A DNA stretch of 64,000 nt, taken from the NCBI GenBank assembly GCA_963070105.1, contig OY718804.1, positions 10,431,817 through 10,495,816 of the forward strand. The letters are read 5' to 3'. Within the stretch, counting starts at the first letter, position 1, and each line of letters opens with the position of its first letter. This DNA is from Litomosoides sigmodontis (Eukaryota > Nematoda > Chromadorea > Rhabditida > Onchocercidae). Made by a program: the position numbers and the translations under genes. Positions 46,364-57,202 of the stretch are shown here, in pieces. The notes below the pieces were generated by a model that searched no databases, was not told the DNA's origin, and worked only from the letters and a program-made list of their open reading frames with translations.

Positions 46364-48983
46364 ATGGGTGGCGAAAGTTCGAAAATTCGACATTCGAAAT
46401 CGTCTGGAATCAAAAAATCAGCAGTGAGTGAAACCACGCAGCACATCATACCTTCAAGGACTAAGCACACTGATTCGATCAGTTGCACTGATAATCTGCT
46501 TAATGTTGGTAAGCGTTACTGTATCATACAATGCATGAGAAAAGTGCTAGCGTTAGACTGTATTTTGTGCATAATCTCAGTTTTAGAACAAAACCAATGA
46601 AAAAGTCGAAAAGGTCAATACTTGTAGATTATAAAGCAGTCAATTCAATTTCATTTCATTTCATTTTCTGTAGTTTGATTCTATTTAAAATTGATATAAA
46701 TGGCGATAAACTGTGAGACAATCCTGAAGGCTAAATATTCTTGCACCTCCCTGTTCTTTACTGCAGGCTGCTAGTGATGAAAGCCATTGATGTGAGGAAG
46801 CTAATTTGAAGCTTCAATAAATCCCAAAAGGAGAATTTTCTTGTTATCACTTTATTAGCTTTAAAAACTTCAAACATAAGTGAAGTTATTCTTTTAAGTT
46901 GCTCAAATCATATAACGTAAATTGGTAATCTTAAAATTGTAGATGCAATTAGACACCCACAATTTTAAGACTAGATTTTGAGTGGGTCGATTAGACGTAC
47001 ATGTGACGTACAGGAACTTATTGCGCTATACGAGATAATTACAGATTTTGGTATCCGAGCGGGAAATTCGTCAAAATCTTCTCTCGAACTAAATATTAAT
47101 CGTAATCGTTCGGAAAGTATTTGCAGTGCACGAGGTGCATCCAAACAAAAGCACCCAATTCCAATCCGTGATCGGAACCTTATTCAGGTATTGCGTTACA
47201 GTATTTCGACGAAAGCGTTCCTTAAGTATAAAAAAATTCCAACAATTCATTTAATTACTTATTAATGAAAGCCACAGGTATTGTTTGTTACAAAGAGGAA
47301 AGCATTAAGGATAATTTTGCAATTTTTTATCAAATGGAATGGAAAAAATGGCGAAATAGTAGCAAGTACTATTGAAAATGATTTAAATTATGGCATTTAC
47401 TTGCTAATATAAATTAATTCATCAGGGAAGATTAACTGTTCTGTGATCAATTACTAATTATGGTTTGAACGGTTTGAATGGTTTGAACGAGTAAGTAGCA
47501 AAAGAGGAATGGGGTAAATTTTGACGAAAAAATATTTCGAAAATTTAATGTAACTTTGATTTTATTACTGTCCATGCCTTATTGCTCCAATGATTCGATT
47601 GAAAGGTTTTAGTTGTGATATAATTAAGCTATGAAAATCTTACAAGTAGCACTTTCAGAATTGTTTCCAAAATCCACACGAAATTATTGGCCATAAAATA
47701 TTACAACGAGCATATGAGAAGCGAAATGGCTTTGCAAATTTTTATGCCAAATTGAACAGCGATGAGAAGGACGATATTGAGGAGGGAATTAAAGTGCTTC
47801 TAAAGAAAACTGTTGCAAATATTAATTTCATGGATGAAGTGAGTTAAAGCACTGTACTTTCCAAAAAATATTTTTAAATTTCTTGAGTCCGTTATTCAAA
47901 TCTAAACAATCCATTTTTGGAAGGCTCTTAAATACGTATACCTCGATGGAAATTTAAGTCATAATAGAGTTATTTCAAAACTTAGCAATCGTATGGTTTA
48001 AAAATTTGTCGTATCATTTATACCATTATTCTTATTAAAAATGAAACTAACGCAAAATAAAATTCCTGCATTTGATGAGCAACGATAGTTCTAAAATATA
48101 ATTATAATTTAACAACGCGATTTAGATATGATCCGAAAAGTCAATCAAGAAGTTCTAAGTTATGCAATCTTCTAGGTTCAACGACTAGCAGAAGAATTCG
48201 GTGGCAAACATGTTAAGTTTCGAGCCTTAGGTTTCAAGCCTGAATTTTTCGGAGCCTATGCTGATGCTACCATAACTGAATGTATATTCCTAGACAATGC
48301 TATGCATCCTGCGCATCAAACACTTACCGCATTTTCGTCATTCATCACCATGGTTTAAATTTTAAAATCCAACCTAAAAATGCAGTTGTACGGGCACTGG
48401 CTTCTGAAGTGTCAATACTATTAGTAAAAAGGCGTTCTTTCACTCTTTTACAACTTTTACGGTTGTAAAATTACTCAAAAATTTCAAATTATAGGTATAT
48501 TCTTCGGTGAGAGATGGCTTTTATGGAGAAATGCGACGTATGAGACGTGCATCAAATAGTTTTAGTACGGGTTCTAATTCGTCATATATGAAGAAAACCA
48601 TATCAGGTGATCTCAGTGTTGAATTACCACAGAGGTAAGTACTTCTCCCACTTTCTTTTAAATCCTAGAATGACAATCATCCATTTGGTAGTGACATGAT
48701 TATTTTTGATTTTCAAATGCAGAAAAGTACACAACGATAATATAAAATGCAGAAACTATGAAACTATTCTCCATACATTATGTGACGCGTAGCTGTTACC
48801 TTAGAAATGTTAAGTTTTGAACAAAAGAATATTTGCATTGCTGAAATTGTCAAAAATGCATATACCTAAACTTATTTCAGGTCAGCAAGTCCGGGTAATG
48901 AGTCTGGCGGATCGGATTTTAGTGCAGTAATTGTGATACCTGCAGACAACGAATTAGTAGAACCACCTTCGAATGATCCCTGA
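46364..48983 (+). CDS. Nematode globin with N-terminal myristoylation signal
   Basis: Heme-binding globin of the large nematode family, which is mostly neuronal. Exons: 46364 to about 46511, about 46975-47187, 47659-47838, 48176-48352, 48495-48634 and 48881-48983. The N terminus MGGESSKIRHSKS fits the N-myristoylation consensus (Gly2, Ser6), followed by a Ser/Lys-rich extension. The globin fold starts near DVQELIALYEIITDF and continues NCFQNPHEIIGHKILQRAYE, FANFYAKL (CD1 Phe), then GGKHVKFRALGFKPEFF with the proximal His (F8), and ends VYSSVRDGFYGEMRRMRR. The E-helix position aligned to distal His (E7) appears to be Glu (IEEGIKVLL). A Ser-rich tail follows. The exon 1/2 junction is unresolved in phase. 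AATAAA overlaps the stop codon (48983-48988). Confidence 0.87.
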
Positions 48984-49728
48984 ATAAACCACACTGTTAG
49001 CTAAAATGTTACACATTATCGCAGAGATATTTCCTTTTCTTTAAAATGCCTTATTTCCTATCGAAAAATAACTCTGTCACCAATTTAAGACTGAAACAAT
49101 TGCTCATGCAGTTTCAATCCAAAAAATAAACAGCATCAAATGCTGTTTCTGCATCAGAAAAGATGAAACGTAGCTTTTGTAACTCAAATTAAGCAATACG
49201 GCTCAGCAATTCCTGCCTGGCCTTGAAGGATTACTCTTCCAGTTGATCACACTTACGAAACTGCCTCCAACGATAAAAACTTAACGTGCATTCAAACGCT
49301 AACAGAGAATGCACGTGCTGTGACTCTTGATTCTTAAGATCTAACCTCCTTGTCATAAAGTTTCTCAACTTCAATGAGAATTAAAAGTTCGTAAAGAAGT
49401 TCAATACATACTTTGCCGATATTCAATGCCACACATATACAACATTTTTAAGAAGGCGGTAAAAACAACTTCCATCATTATAAACATGTGAATCACACTT
49501 CCTCTTTGGGAAACATTTATTGAAAAGGCTATGAAATATTCATCAACTAACAAAACGGCAAAATTGTCATTACAAGTGCATAACTTTAAAATAATCCTTT
49601 TAAAAGCCTATCCCACTAGAATTTAACAACAAAAAAAAGCCAGAAACAAGTAGTCTGCATATTGTTCTGCGGCGTATCTTTGAGCCAAAGCCCCAAAATG
49701 TTTATTTCATCTGAACGGAATAACAAAA
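48984..49728. other. Convergent intergenic region globin / UTP11
   Basis: About 745 bp between stops. It contains AATAAA at 48983-48988 and another near 49124. No exon seen. Confidence 0.5.
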
Positions 49729-51884
49729 CTACTTTTTCCGTTCATAAATCCATTTATATACCGGTGCTTTCATTGGTGCTCCTTTCGCTATCTAAAAGTA
49801 CAGGAAAATAAACCACAACAAGATTTGATAATTATTGGACAGCAAACTTAAATTAAATAAAGAAAAAGTTCATAAAAAGTACAGCTCAAATGAAGTTATT
49901 TTAAAATTAATGAGAAAGAATATGAGTTAGACAGAATATTAAAAAAAAAACTATCTTCCAATAAAAATTTTGAATATAAAGACATAAACAATGAAACCTT
50001 CTTAGGCCTTAGTTCTTTTCCTTTACTTTCCGCTAAATTCCTTTTAACTTCTAATTTCCCAACAACGATTTTCAGTTCCTTAGCACGTTGCATCCTCTTC
50101 AATAGTTCACTGTACATCTTTCGCCGTTCGTGATCTGCTTGCTAAAAAAATTGATTCATAGTTTTAGAGCAGAAATGAATAAGTCGTATCAAGCAACCAT
50201 ATTTTAGAAACATATGATTTGATCTCTTATGATAACTTCTAAATTTTAAATTTAGAAATAACGACCAAAATAATGAACAAGAAAAATTAGGCTGAAAGGA
50301 TAAAATATTAGTGGGAGAGCAGCGTGCATTGGATGATAAAATTAAATGCAATTACATGGTATCATCATATGAAATCGGAAAGAAATAGGACATTCTAAGT
50401 GAGTGAGTGGAATAACTTCGATGTCATTTAAGAAACCGAAGAATTAATTACAGATAAAAACGTCTCGCTTGCGAGCGTACCTCTACATCATCCTTTCCTC
50501 TGGCGTTTATAATGGTGCTACTCTTAAGAGTAGAAATACGCGGTCGATTGTACCTTCTATCCAAAACTTCTTTCGGTGTGTTGAAATATCTCGCCGGATC
50601 AAATTTTTTTGCTATAATGCACGTGGTATAAAATATTTCCAATGAAAAGCCTTCACTGTTTAAATTAACCGCATAAAGTCATGAGCAGTTAGCACAATGA
50701 ATCATTTTCGAAAATCACAAACGGCATTAGACTGCTTTCAAAGTCGTAATGAGGGATGTCTAACTAGCTTTTAAGATTCCGTACTAGAACTAGAAAAGAA
50801 CTGGGCATCATCATCGACCATAAAATAAGGGCATGGCTCTACGTAAGTCTATAAAACATTACTCTAATTTATATCCAAATTATTAGTTATTTGGACAACC
50901 TTCGTGAGAGAAACACTCGAATTGAGCTTCCCAGGTAAAGTCTAGCTATGCTCTGCCTGTTAACTATTCCTATTCAGTTAGGCTAAGCAAACATGCCCAA
51001 ACTTTTGGAAAACAAGTATCGAAACCTTCTTTTTCTGTGTCCACGAAAATGATATGTGTATTTTTCGCAACCACGGTGTCCGCAAAATGCAGCGTTGCTC
51101 TCAGTTTTTCAATCTTCTAAAAAGAGATGCAAAAGTTACAAAAGAATCCGTTCAAAAATGTTTTAAAACATATTGTAGATTTACAGGAATATTTTTTACG
51201 GCATAAAAAACAGATAACATTAATCAACAGTACCAATCCCTGTCAGATATACTTCTTTTCACTGTTTCAATAATTCAAAACCGGAACTATAAACAGATTA
51301 AATTACTTGATTTTCAACATTCAATCGATGCTTCACATATTTCAAATTTTCTAGATCCTTCAACTTTTTTTGCACCAGTGTATCCTCATCAGGTTCTGGA
51401 GTATTCTCATGATGTACTCCATCCTCCTGCAAACACCAAATCAAAGAACTGCCTACAACAGAACGCAGCAAATAGAGTACACAATAATGAAAAGGAAGAA
51501 AAGATTACCCTGACGTGGCTTCGAATCATATGGAAATGGAATTCATCGGGATTTCGACTCAGTGCTTTTTGTTTCAGCCTTTGCAACTTCTGTTTCTTGC
51601 AATTGTAATCCCTAGCACGTTGAATATAATCCTTCTTCTTCTCCAAAAGACCAAGCTGTGCACGCGACTCCGGCTACAAATTTTCTTCATACATTAATCA
51701 AATGCGATTATAGAATGAAACCCAACAGTGTTTGAAATTCATTTCAAAAGTTCAAATACGCCTGCCGCTATTAATTCGCTAGGACGGAAACTTGACAAAT
51801 GTGAAGTGCAACAACGTGACAAACCTGAGGACGTTCTCGATGGATCCGTTGACCGACCTTTGATGATCGCTTCATCGACGACAT
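49729..51884 (-). CDS. UTP11: UTP11, U3 snoRNP / small-subunit processome protein
   Basis: Nucleolar factor required for 18S rRNA maturation. Exon 1 (51825-51884) encodes MSSMKRSSKVGQRIHRERPQ, exon 2 (51509-51673) PESRAQLGLLEKKKDYIQRA through NPDEFHFHMIRSHVR. Further exons at about 51.31-51.43, 51.01-51.12, 50.48-50.63 and 50.00-50.14 kb give EDGVHHENTPEPDED, KIEKLRATLHFADTV...HIIFVDTEKE, FDPARYFNTPKEVLDRRYNR, and a basic coiled segment ending GKELRPKK; the last exon (49729-49791) is IAKGAPMKAPVYKWIYERKK. The order and motifs match eukaryotic UTP11 (GLLEKKKDY, NPDEF, NRPRI). An acceptor (CTTTACAG, 51899-51908) lies 14 bases before the ATG. It is divergent from COX6B, 347 bp away. Confidence 0.93.
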
Positions 51885-52231
51885 AACTTATGCGAAACCT
51901 GTAAAGCACATGCAAATCATAGAATAATGCCTCCCTACTGAATATAAACCGTCAGCGGCATCCCCACTTCGCTCACATATGAATGCTTTTAATCTACGAT
52001 CGTCTAAAATTTATGTGAGGCTGCAGCAAACTGTTTTGTCCTGGAGCGATTGATTTCTTTCTATACAAACATATTGTCACTTGCTCGCTATTGATCGATG
52101 AGGTTTTAACGTGGGAGCGCAGGGGAAGGTGACTATAGCACTAGGTTCGGGTGGACGGTACCTCTGGAGGATTTAGATCCGACTGATGGGTGGTTGAGGT
52201 TTTTGCAGGTTTGAAAAAAATTACGGAGGTA
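51885..52231. promoter_or_regulatory. Bidirectional promoter UTP11 / COX6B
   Basis: 347 bp separate the divergent start codons. It is GC-richer than neighbouring intergenic DNA and contains oppositely oriented acceptors (CTTTACAG on the minus strand near 51900; GTTTTTGCAG on the plus strand ending 52208). A single promoter region must serve both genes, and possibly the COX6B-NDUFC2-TBCC cluster. Confidence 0.6.
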
Positions 52232-52639
52232 ATGGCATCCGAGAAGAGCAAAATGGAACGAGAATCAAGTAAATTCGGAGAGCTACCGTTGACGTTGAGT
52301 GAGCGACTGGACAAGCTGGATAAGAATGATTACCTGAACCGTTCACCGGATGATTCGCGATGGTTTGACCGAAAGCACAATCAAAAACAAATTGGTTCAG
52401 GCGCTGACGGACCGCTCTGGTCAGCACCATTGGATGCTCGCTATCAGCAAATAAAGATGGGGCGCCATTGCAGTGATTATTATCAGGATTATCACCGATG
52501 CATCAACTTGTTGGGTGAAAACTACAAGCCATGCAAATTCTTTTACAACACTTTCATGGATATTTGTCCATCATCATGGGTACAGAAGTTTGAGGAATGG
52601 AGAGAAGAAGGCATATATCCAGCGCATCTTGACCGTTAA
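52232..52639 (+). CDS. COX6B: Cytochrome c oxidase subunit 6B (COX6B), N-terminally extended
   Basis: Intermembrane-space subunit of respiratory complex IV that sits over the CuA site. Single exon, 135 residues. The C-terminal 75 or so residues match the family: WSAPLDARYQQ, Cys80-x9-Cys90, Cys101-x10-Cys112 (the disulfide pattern of a CHCH fold imported by the Mia40 route), SSWVQKFEEWREEGIYP. Human COX6B is about 86 residues, so roughly 60 residues here are extra: a charged N-terminal region (SKFGELPLTLSERLDKLDKN...) with no obvious mitochondrial presequence. The ATG follows a TTTTTGCAG acceptor by 23 bases. First of three closely spaced + strand genes. Confidence 0.9.
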   Translation: MASEKSKMERESSKFGELPLTLSERLDKLDKNDYLNRSPDDSRWFDRKHNQKQIGSGADGPLWSAPLDARYQQIKMGRHCSDYYQDYHRCINLLGENYKPCKFFYNTFMDICPSSWVQKFEEWREEGIYPAHLDR

Positions 52640-52944
52640 CACTTAGTTACCCCAAGGCTAACGTCCGTTATCGCTATAATTTAGCTTGTATTGTTAAGAC
52701 TGTGCTATATCTCTCTCATTCTTAGTTTATAGTATTCAAAGTAATTTGTACCTTTCGAATGATCCTTCGCGTAGCTATGTATCTCTTTTTAGAATCTTTA
52801 CTCCTCAAACTGCTTTCCGAAGTAAACTAATATATTTTCTCCTCAAAATATCAAAGTAATCATTTGGCAACTTTCGTATTGCATGTGCGTCGATCATGCT
52901 GTAATGTACAATATTGCATTTTAATAAGAAATAAAATTAAGGGG

Positions 52945-53668
52945 ATGTTAAAAAGCAGTACGGTGGATCAGAAAGAGTTGCAACGACGTGAGGCACATTT
53001 GCGCGATAACTCTCGACCATTCAAACTAGCTGATCCGACAACTTGGCCACGTCGTTGGGGTGTTACTTTTTTGGCTGTTGGTGGTAGCCTGTTATCCTGG
53101 AAATATTATACGGACTGGTCGAGGAAGCCATTTTTTTACAGTCAGTTTCATTAAAACAAACATCGAGAACCCATAAATTTATATGTGATAGATCCTAGAA
53201 AGGGAGAGAGTGTGCAAGAATCAGTCATTAAATGGGAGGGTTTTGGTATTCATTTCAGCAACTCTCTTACTGGTAGCTGTTACCTGTAATGCAAGTTGCA
53301 ATTGTCTATTGTACTTTTGAATTTTATTTCAGGTTTTTTTCCTCGCCTCGTTCTCTTAGCTTTTGTGGGAGGTGTTGGATACGTGGTTGGCTCTTTTCGT
53401 GAGTATCATTACAAAACCCGTGACGCTGTTGTTGAACACTACATCTCGCTTCATCCAGAAGACTTCCAGCATTTGACAAACTGTAAGCTTTCTAATAGAA
53501 GTTTTAAAAGCATAACGCTATCATATAAAGTTGAAATTGACTAAATAATAAAGCTATATTATTCAGGTGCATAAATAGTGCATAGTGTTTTCAGTGGACG
53601 GCCGCAAATTTTCGGAAGTGCTTATGCCTTGGATTCCTCGACGTGCACACCACAGAAAATTCGACTAG
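52945..53668 (+). CDS. NDUFC2: NADH dehydrogenase 1 subunit C2 (NDUFC2)
   Basis: Accessory membrane subunit of respiratory complex I. Exons 52945-53140, 53333-53482 and 53595-53668 join in phase to 139 residues. Evidence: two hydrophobic segments (WGVTFLAVGGSLLSWKYY and LVLLAFVGGVGYVVGSF), the family signature HYISLHPEDF, then DGRKFSEVLMPWIPRRAHH at the place of the mammalian ...YGEIFEKFHPIR tail. The start chosen is the ATG at 52945; the frame is open further upstream but has no other ATG. It lies 305 bp after COX6B and 102 bp before TBCC, same strand. Confidence 0.85.
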
Positions 53669-53717
53669 GATCCATTAGCCATATTTAGAGATTTATACCA
53701 TTTGTTTCAAATTTTGC

Positions 53718-53727
53718 TTTTTGCTAG
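53718..53727 (+). promoter_or_regulatory. Probable internal trans-splice acceptor before TBCC
   Basis: TTTTTGCTAG falls in the 102-bp gap between NDUFC2 and TBCC, 43 bases before the TBCC ATG. A 3' splice site in so short a gap is what SL trans-splicing of a downstream operon gene requires. Confidence 0.5.
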
Positions 53728-53770
53728 TTGCACTTGGGAAGTATACGTATCCTTTAATTTTTAATCTGAA

Positions 53771-55033
53771 ATGGAGCCAGAAATAAGCACTAATAGTTCT
53801 GATTTGGTCAGCGAAAGGCGTCAACATATGTTGGCAAGATTGGAAGCACGTCACACACGGAATACGGCTGGGAATAAAACATCTTCCACTGATACAACAG
53901 ATCTTGATAAACTTTTATCAAAAGCGGCATGTCTGATGAATTCTTCAGAACCTAACATTGAGTGTGCATTTTTGCAACAGTTAGAAGCTACCCTCACTTT
54001 AATTCCACCTGGCCGCCAATCGCGTCGTCTAAAAGAAGCCTTAAATGTCCTACGCCTCCGAATGCAAGAAAAAATTGGGTTGGCACATCAACAGTCAGTG
54101 TTTTCGTTCAGCGTCAGAAAAGAAGAACCAAAAGAATCAAAAGCTCAAAAAGCAGCTGTTGCCAAATGTAATCCGCTTGGACCCGTTCAAGCAGCAGCCA
54201 AGGCACTGCTTCAAAAGGCAATCACAATAACTGAGGAGGTATATTTTTATTATTGTGAAACGTTTTACTTTTAGGTAATGCTATTGTTGGATGCTGATAC
54301 GGTGTCATAAAACAGAAAAAAAGTGCATTCCAGCATGGGAAGGAGTTAACAGTGGAAGGTAATGATGGCGAAGAAGTTATGATCAGCGATGTCAATAGTT
54401 CTGTGGTTCGCATTCCATTCAAAGCATCGACTGTACACATAAAGTTCGTGAAGAATACCACTCTAATTTTTGCACCAATTAACACTTCTCTTCTAATGAG
54501 AGACTGTGAAAATTTGACAGTTGTAGTCGCCGCACAGCAAGTAAGAATCCACGACAGCCATAATATTCGATTCTATGTAGAGGTTTGTTTCAAGATTGTA
54601 TCACCGTCTTTCTAAGAACAGAACACAGTTCTGTTCAGTGTTCTTGCCCTGTCATCATTGATTAGCAATATATGTTGTCTTTTATTAAAATTGGCTAAAC
54701 AAGTGAAAGATAAAAACAGCAAGATAACGCTTATATGTTGGTTACATCTCGGAGTTTTTCTCAACGGTATTTTTTTCTTAAGTTTTGCCGTTGAATTTTA
54801 ATAGGGAAAGTGGATGAAGTGTTTCTTAATGGAATATTTAGGTGCGCGGTGCCTTGATCATTGAAGACTGTGATGGAATAGAAGTTGCACCGTATAACGT
54901 CGTCGGCTTTGAGAAAGACCCACAAAATAACAACTGGCGTAACGTACAGGATTTTAGTTGGCTTTCTTCTGAAGAGCCTAGTCCCCATTGGAAAATCATG
55001 AAAGAAAACTCAGCAAGATGCTTTACTTTGTAA
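53771..55033 (+). CDS. TBCC: Tubulin-specific chaperone C (TBCC)
   Basis: TBCC triggers GTP hydrolysis in the tubulin-folding super-complex with cofactors D and E, releasing native alpha/beta-tubulin. Exons 53771-54238, 54316-54582 and 54842-55033 join to 308 residues. The N-terminal part is helical and charged (RRQHMLARLEARH...), with a FSFSVRKEEPKE linker. The C-CAP/beta-helix domain contains DCENLTVVVAAQQVRIHDSH, where the Arg of QQVRIH is the catalytic arginine finger, then GALIIEDCDGIEVAPYN and NNNWRNVQDFSWL. These match human TBCC block for block. Length is close to the human protein (about 346). Confidence 0.92.
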
Positions 55034-56055
55034 TGTGAGTTATAAGGCTTCCATTTTTCGGACAAATTTGTGTGTATGTATTTTTCGAGTTTTGGAGTTA
55101 CGTAAAAACTGGCTGTAAATTCCGGCCATACAGTTTAGTCTAATTTGAGTGTTTGTTTCAAAGTTTACTTGTTTGCGTTCTTTTGATGCTCTTATGTTTT
55201 TTCGTAAAAGTAAGTAAGTTTGTGGAAAAAATATTTAGGCTTTAATTGGTGAGTTTTTTTTTTCAAAGAGTTGGTGCTGAATTCATTTATTTCTTCATTG
55301 TAATTATTTTTCCCAGTGCGCGTTTATGGTAGTAATTTTTAATAGTACTTACAATGGTTACTCTTTTGTGAGTGTACAAACAGCTGCTTGTGTCCCACAA
55401 CCTGTTACTAAAATATGTTAATAAATTATTAGTTTATGGCACTGAACATATAGCGTTCTATTTGGTTTGCTTGATTATAATTTTAATATGACTATAATAT
55501 TTGATTACAATTTTGTAGTATCCAATTTGAGAAGTTTTCTACTCGACGATGTAGATGTACGGATACTATTCTTTACAAGTCTTTATTCTTCAAGATTTTA
55601 GATTCCCTAATCGTTGACTCGTTTTTATTTCGCCAAAAGGAGCGCATAAAAGACATCGAACATTCTATTTAAATTCATTTTTGATACGGTGGTGTTGCTG
55701 GAGAGCGGCTGTCGGGACAGCGATTATATTTTATAACGTTAATAGCTCTTCCTCGAAGGAGGGGTTTTTGAAAATCATGTTCAGTAAAAATATATCCCTT
55801 TTTTCGGTTATAAAATTAAGCTTAGATAACTATCTTGTTCCATTAGCTCGAAATTTAACTTCATTTGAAAACTCACACTAATGAATGATCTAGATTTAAA
55901 ATCGCTGAGATATGTGGAGTTAACTTATATTCACAATTAAGTCCTCATGAAGTCGAAAGATGGGAGTCCAACAAAATTGAATTTTTTATCGGTCATTTCT
56001 AATTTCAATTAACTTGGGCAATATAAAAAGGAGCAATCTGTGCTATCCGCTTAGA
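55034..56055. other. Intergenic region after TBCC
   Basis: About 1 kb, T-rich, with an AATAAA near 55420 that may serve TBCC. A 66-codon open frame at 55681-55881 has no splice context or family resemblance. Confidence 0.5.
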
Positions 56056-57139
56056 ATGGGTTGTTGTTCGTCGAATGTATTCCATGATGAGGAGAAAGGA
56101 TTGGATGATCACTTGTTCCCATATCTTGATTATCAAGCACAACCGGATGATGAATACAAACAACTGGATACTGAAAACGATCAAAAGGGTGATACAGCTG
56201 TAGAACATATATTCAAGAAAACGAAGTAAAAACGGATAGATTAGATTTATTTCAAATTTATCCTAATTAAGCTTCTTTCATGCACAACTATTGCAACTTT
56301 AATTTCCAGAAAAAAATTCAGACTAAATTTTTTAAACATAGTGGAGTCATGTAGGTAGCTTCTTGACGACCAAAAGAACATTGAGCTAAATTAGGCTACG
56401 GATATTATAACAATCGTATCAGCGGTGATACGATTATTATAATCTCCGTAGCTTAATTTAGCTCAATGTCCTTTTAGTCGTCAAGAAGCTATCTACATGG
56501 TTCTATTAAGGTAATAATTTAATTAAGTGAAAAATATTAAAATGTAATGTTTTTCGCTTAATTATAATTAATTCGTTTCTCGTATTCTTTTTTATTTGAA
56601 GCGAAAAAATAGTTCCTGAGGTGCATATCTAGCCGAACCCAGTAATTATTAAAAAGTGACGATCTACAGTTCCCATTAAAAAAGAAGTTCAGTGGTAACC
56701 ACAATTGAATGTGATGCTTTGTTAAAACACTAACTGATGAACCTTTATTTAACTTCTTGTTATTCTTGAAAAAAATGGAAGCTTGAACTTTCACTGCAGA
56801 ATTATTTCAAATCATTTCAGCTTCAGACCTGTGGTATTTTCAATTTATTTTCAGAAAATTTTGCTTCCAAAAAGTGGTATTCCATTTTGTCAGGGAGGAC
56901 TCTGGAGAATTCTTCAACTATAACTTAAAGTATTCTATTGTGACTTCTAGGATGGTATATGGACAACCTCCCAAGGATATGAGAAATTCTCCAATTGATT
57001 GGAAACACGAATACCATATTGAATTCATAAATCGACCATGCCCTTACGATTTTCCAGCATTTGAAGGCGATAAACCACCTGATTATGATGAAAATGTCAT
57101 CCCTTTTTTTGATTACAAAAAACCTTTTTTAACTACTCA
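56056..57139 (+). CDS. Unrecognised protein with MGCCSS dual-acylation N terminus
   Basis: Not recognised. The ATG at 56056 opens MGCCSSNVFHDEEKG: Gly2 with Ser6 fits N-myristoylation and Cys3/Cys4 are typical palmitoylation sites, predicting a small membrane-anchored protein. Unspliced, the frame stops at 56229 (57 residues, acidic, DYQAQPDDEYKQLD). Alternatively a donor at 56226 (ACGAA|GTAAAA) joins in phase to an acceptor at 56950 (TTCTAG), adding MVYGQPPKDMRNSPIDWK, FINRPCPYDFPAFEGDKPPD and FFDYKKPFLTT up to 57139, and perhaps a basic tail beyond. The second exon could instead be a separate trans-spliced gene starting at the ATG at 56952. The intron would contain the foldback element. The MGCC start recalls LAMTOR1 but the remainder does not match it. 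Confidence 0.45.
56348..56499. repeat. 152-bp foldback (inverted-repeat) element
   Basis: Two 74-base arms (56348-56421 and 56426-56499) are reverse complements with 6 mismatches, separated by only 4 bases (GCGG). Arms begin CATGTAGGTAGCTTCTTGAC. Five of the six differences are transitions, several of which would be G-U pairs in RNA. The near-zero loop suggests a MITE-like foldback element or a transcribed long hairpin. No target-site duplication is obvious. Confidence 0.93.
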
Positions 57140-57202
57140 GTAAACGAAAGTTCTGTTTTAAAAATAATTCCAAATGAAATCGTTTAAGTTTCGTATTTTA
57201 GA

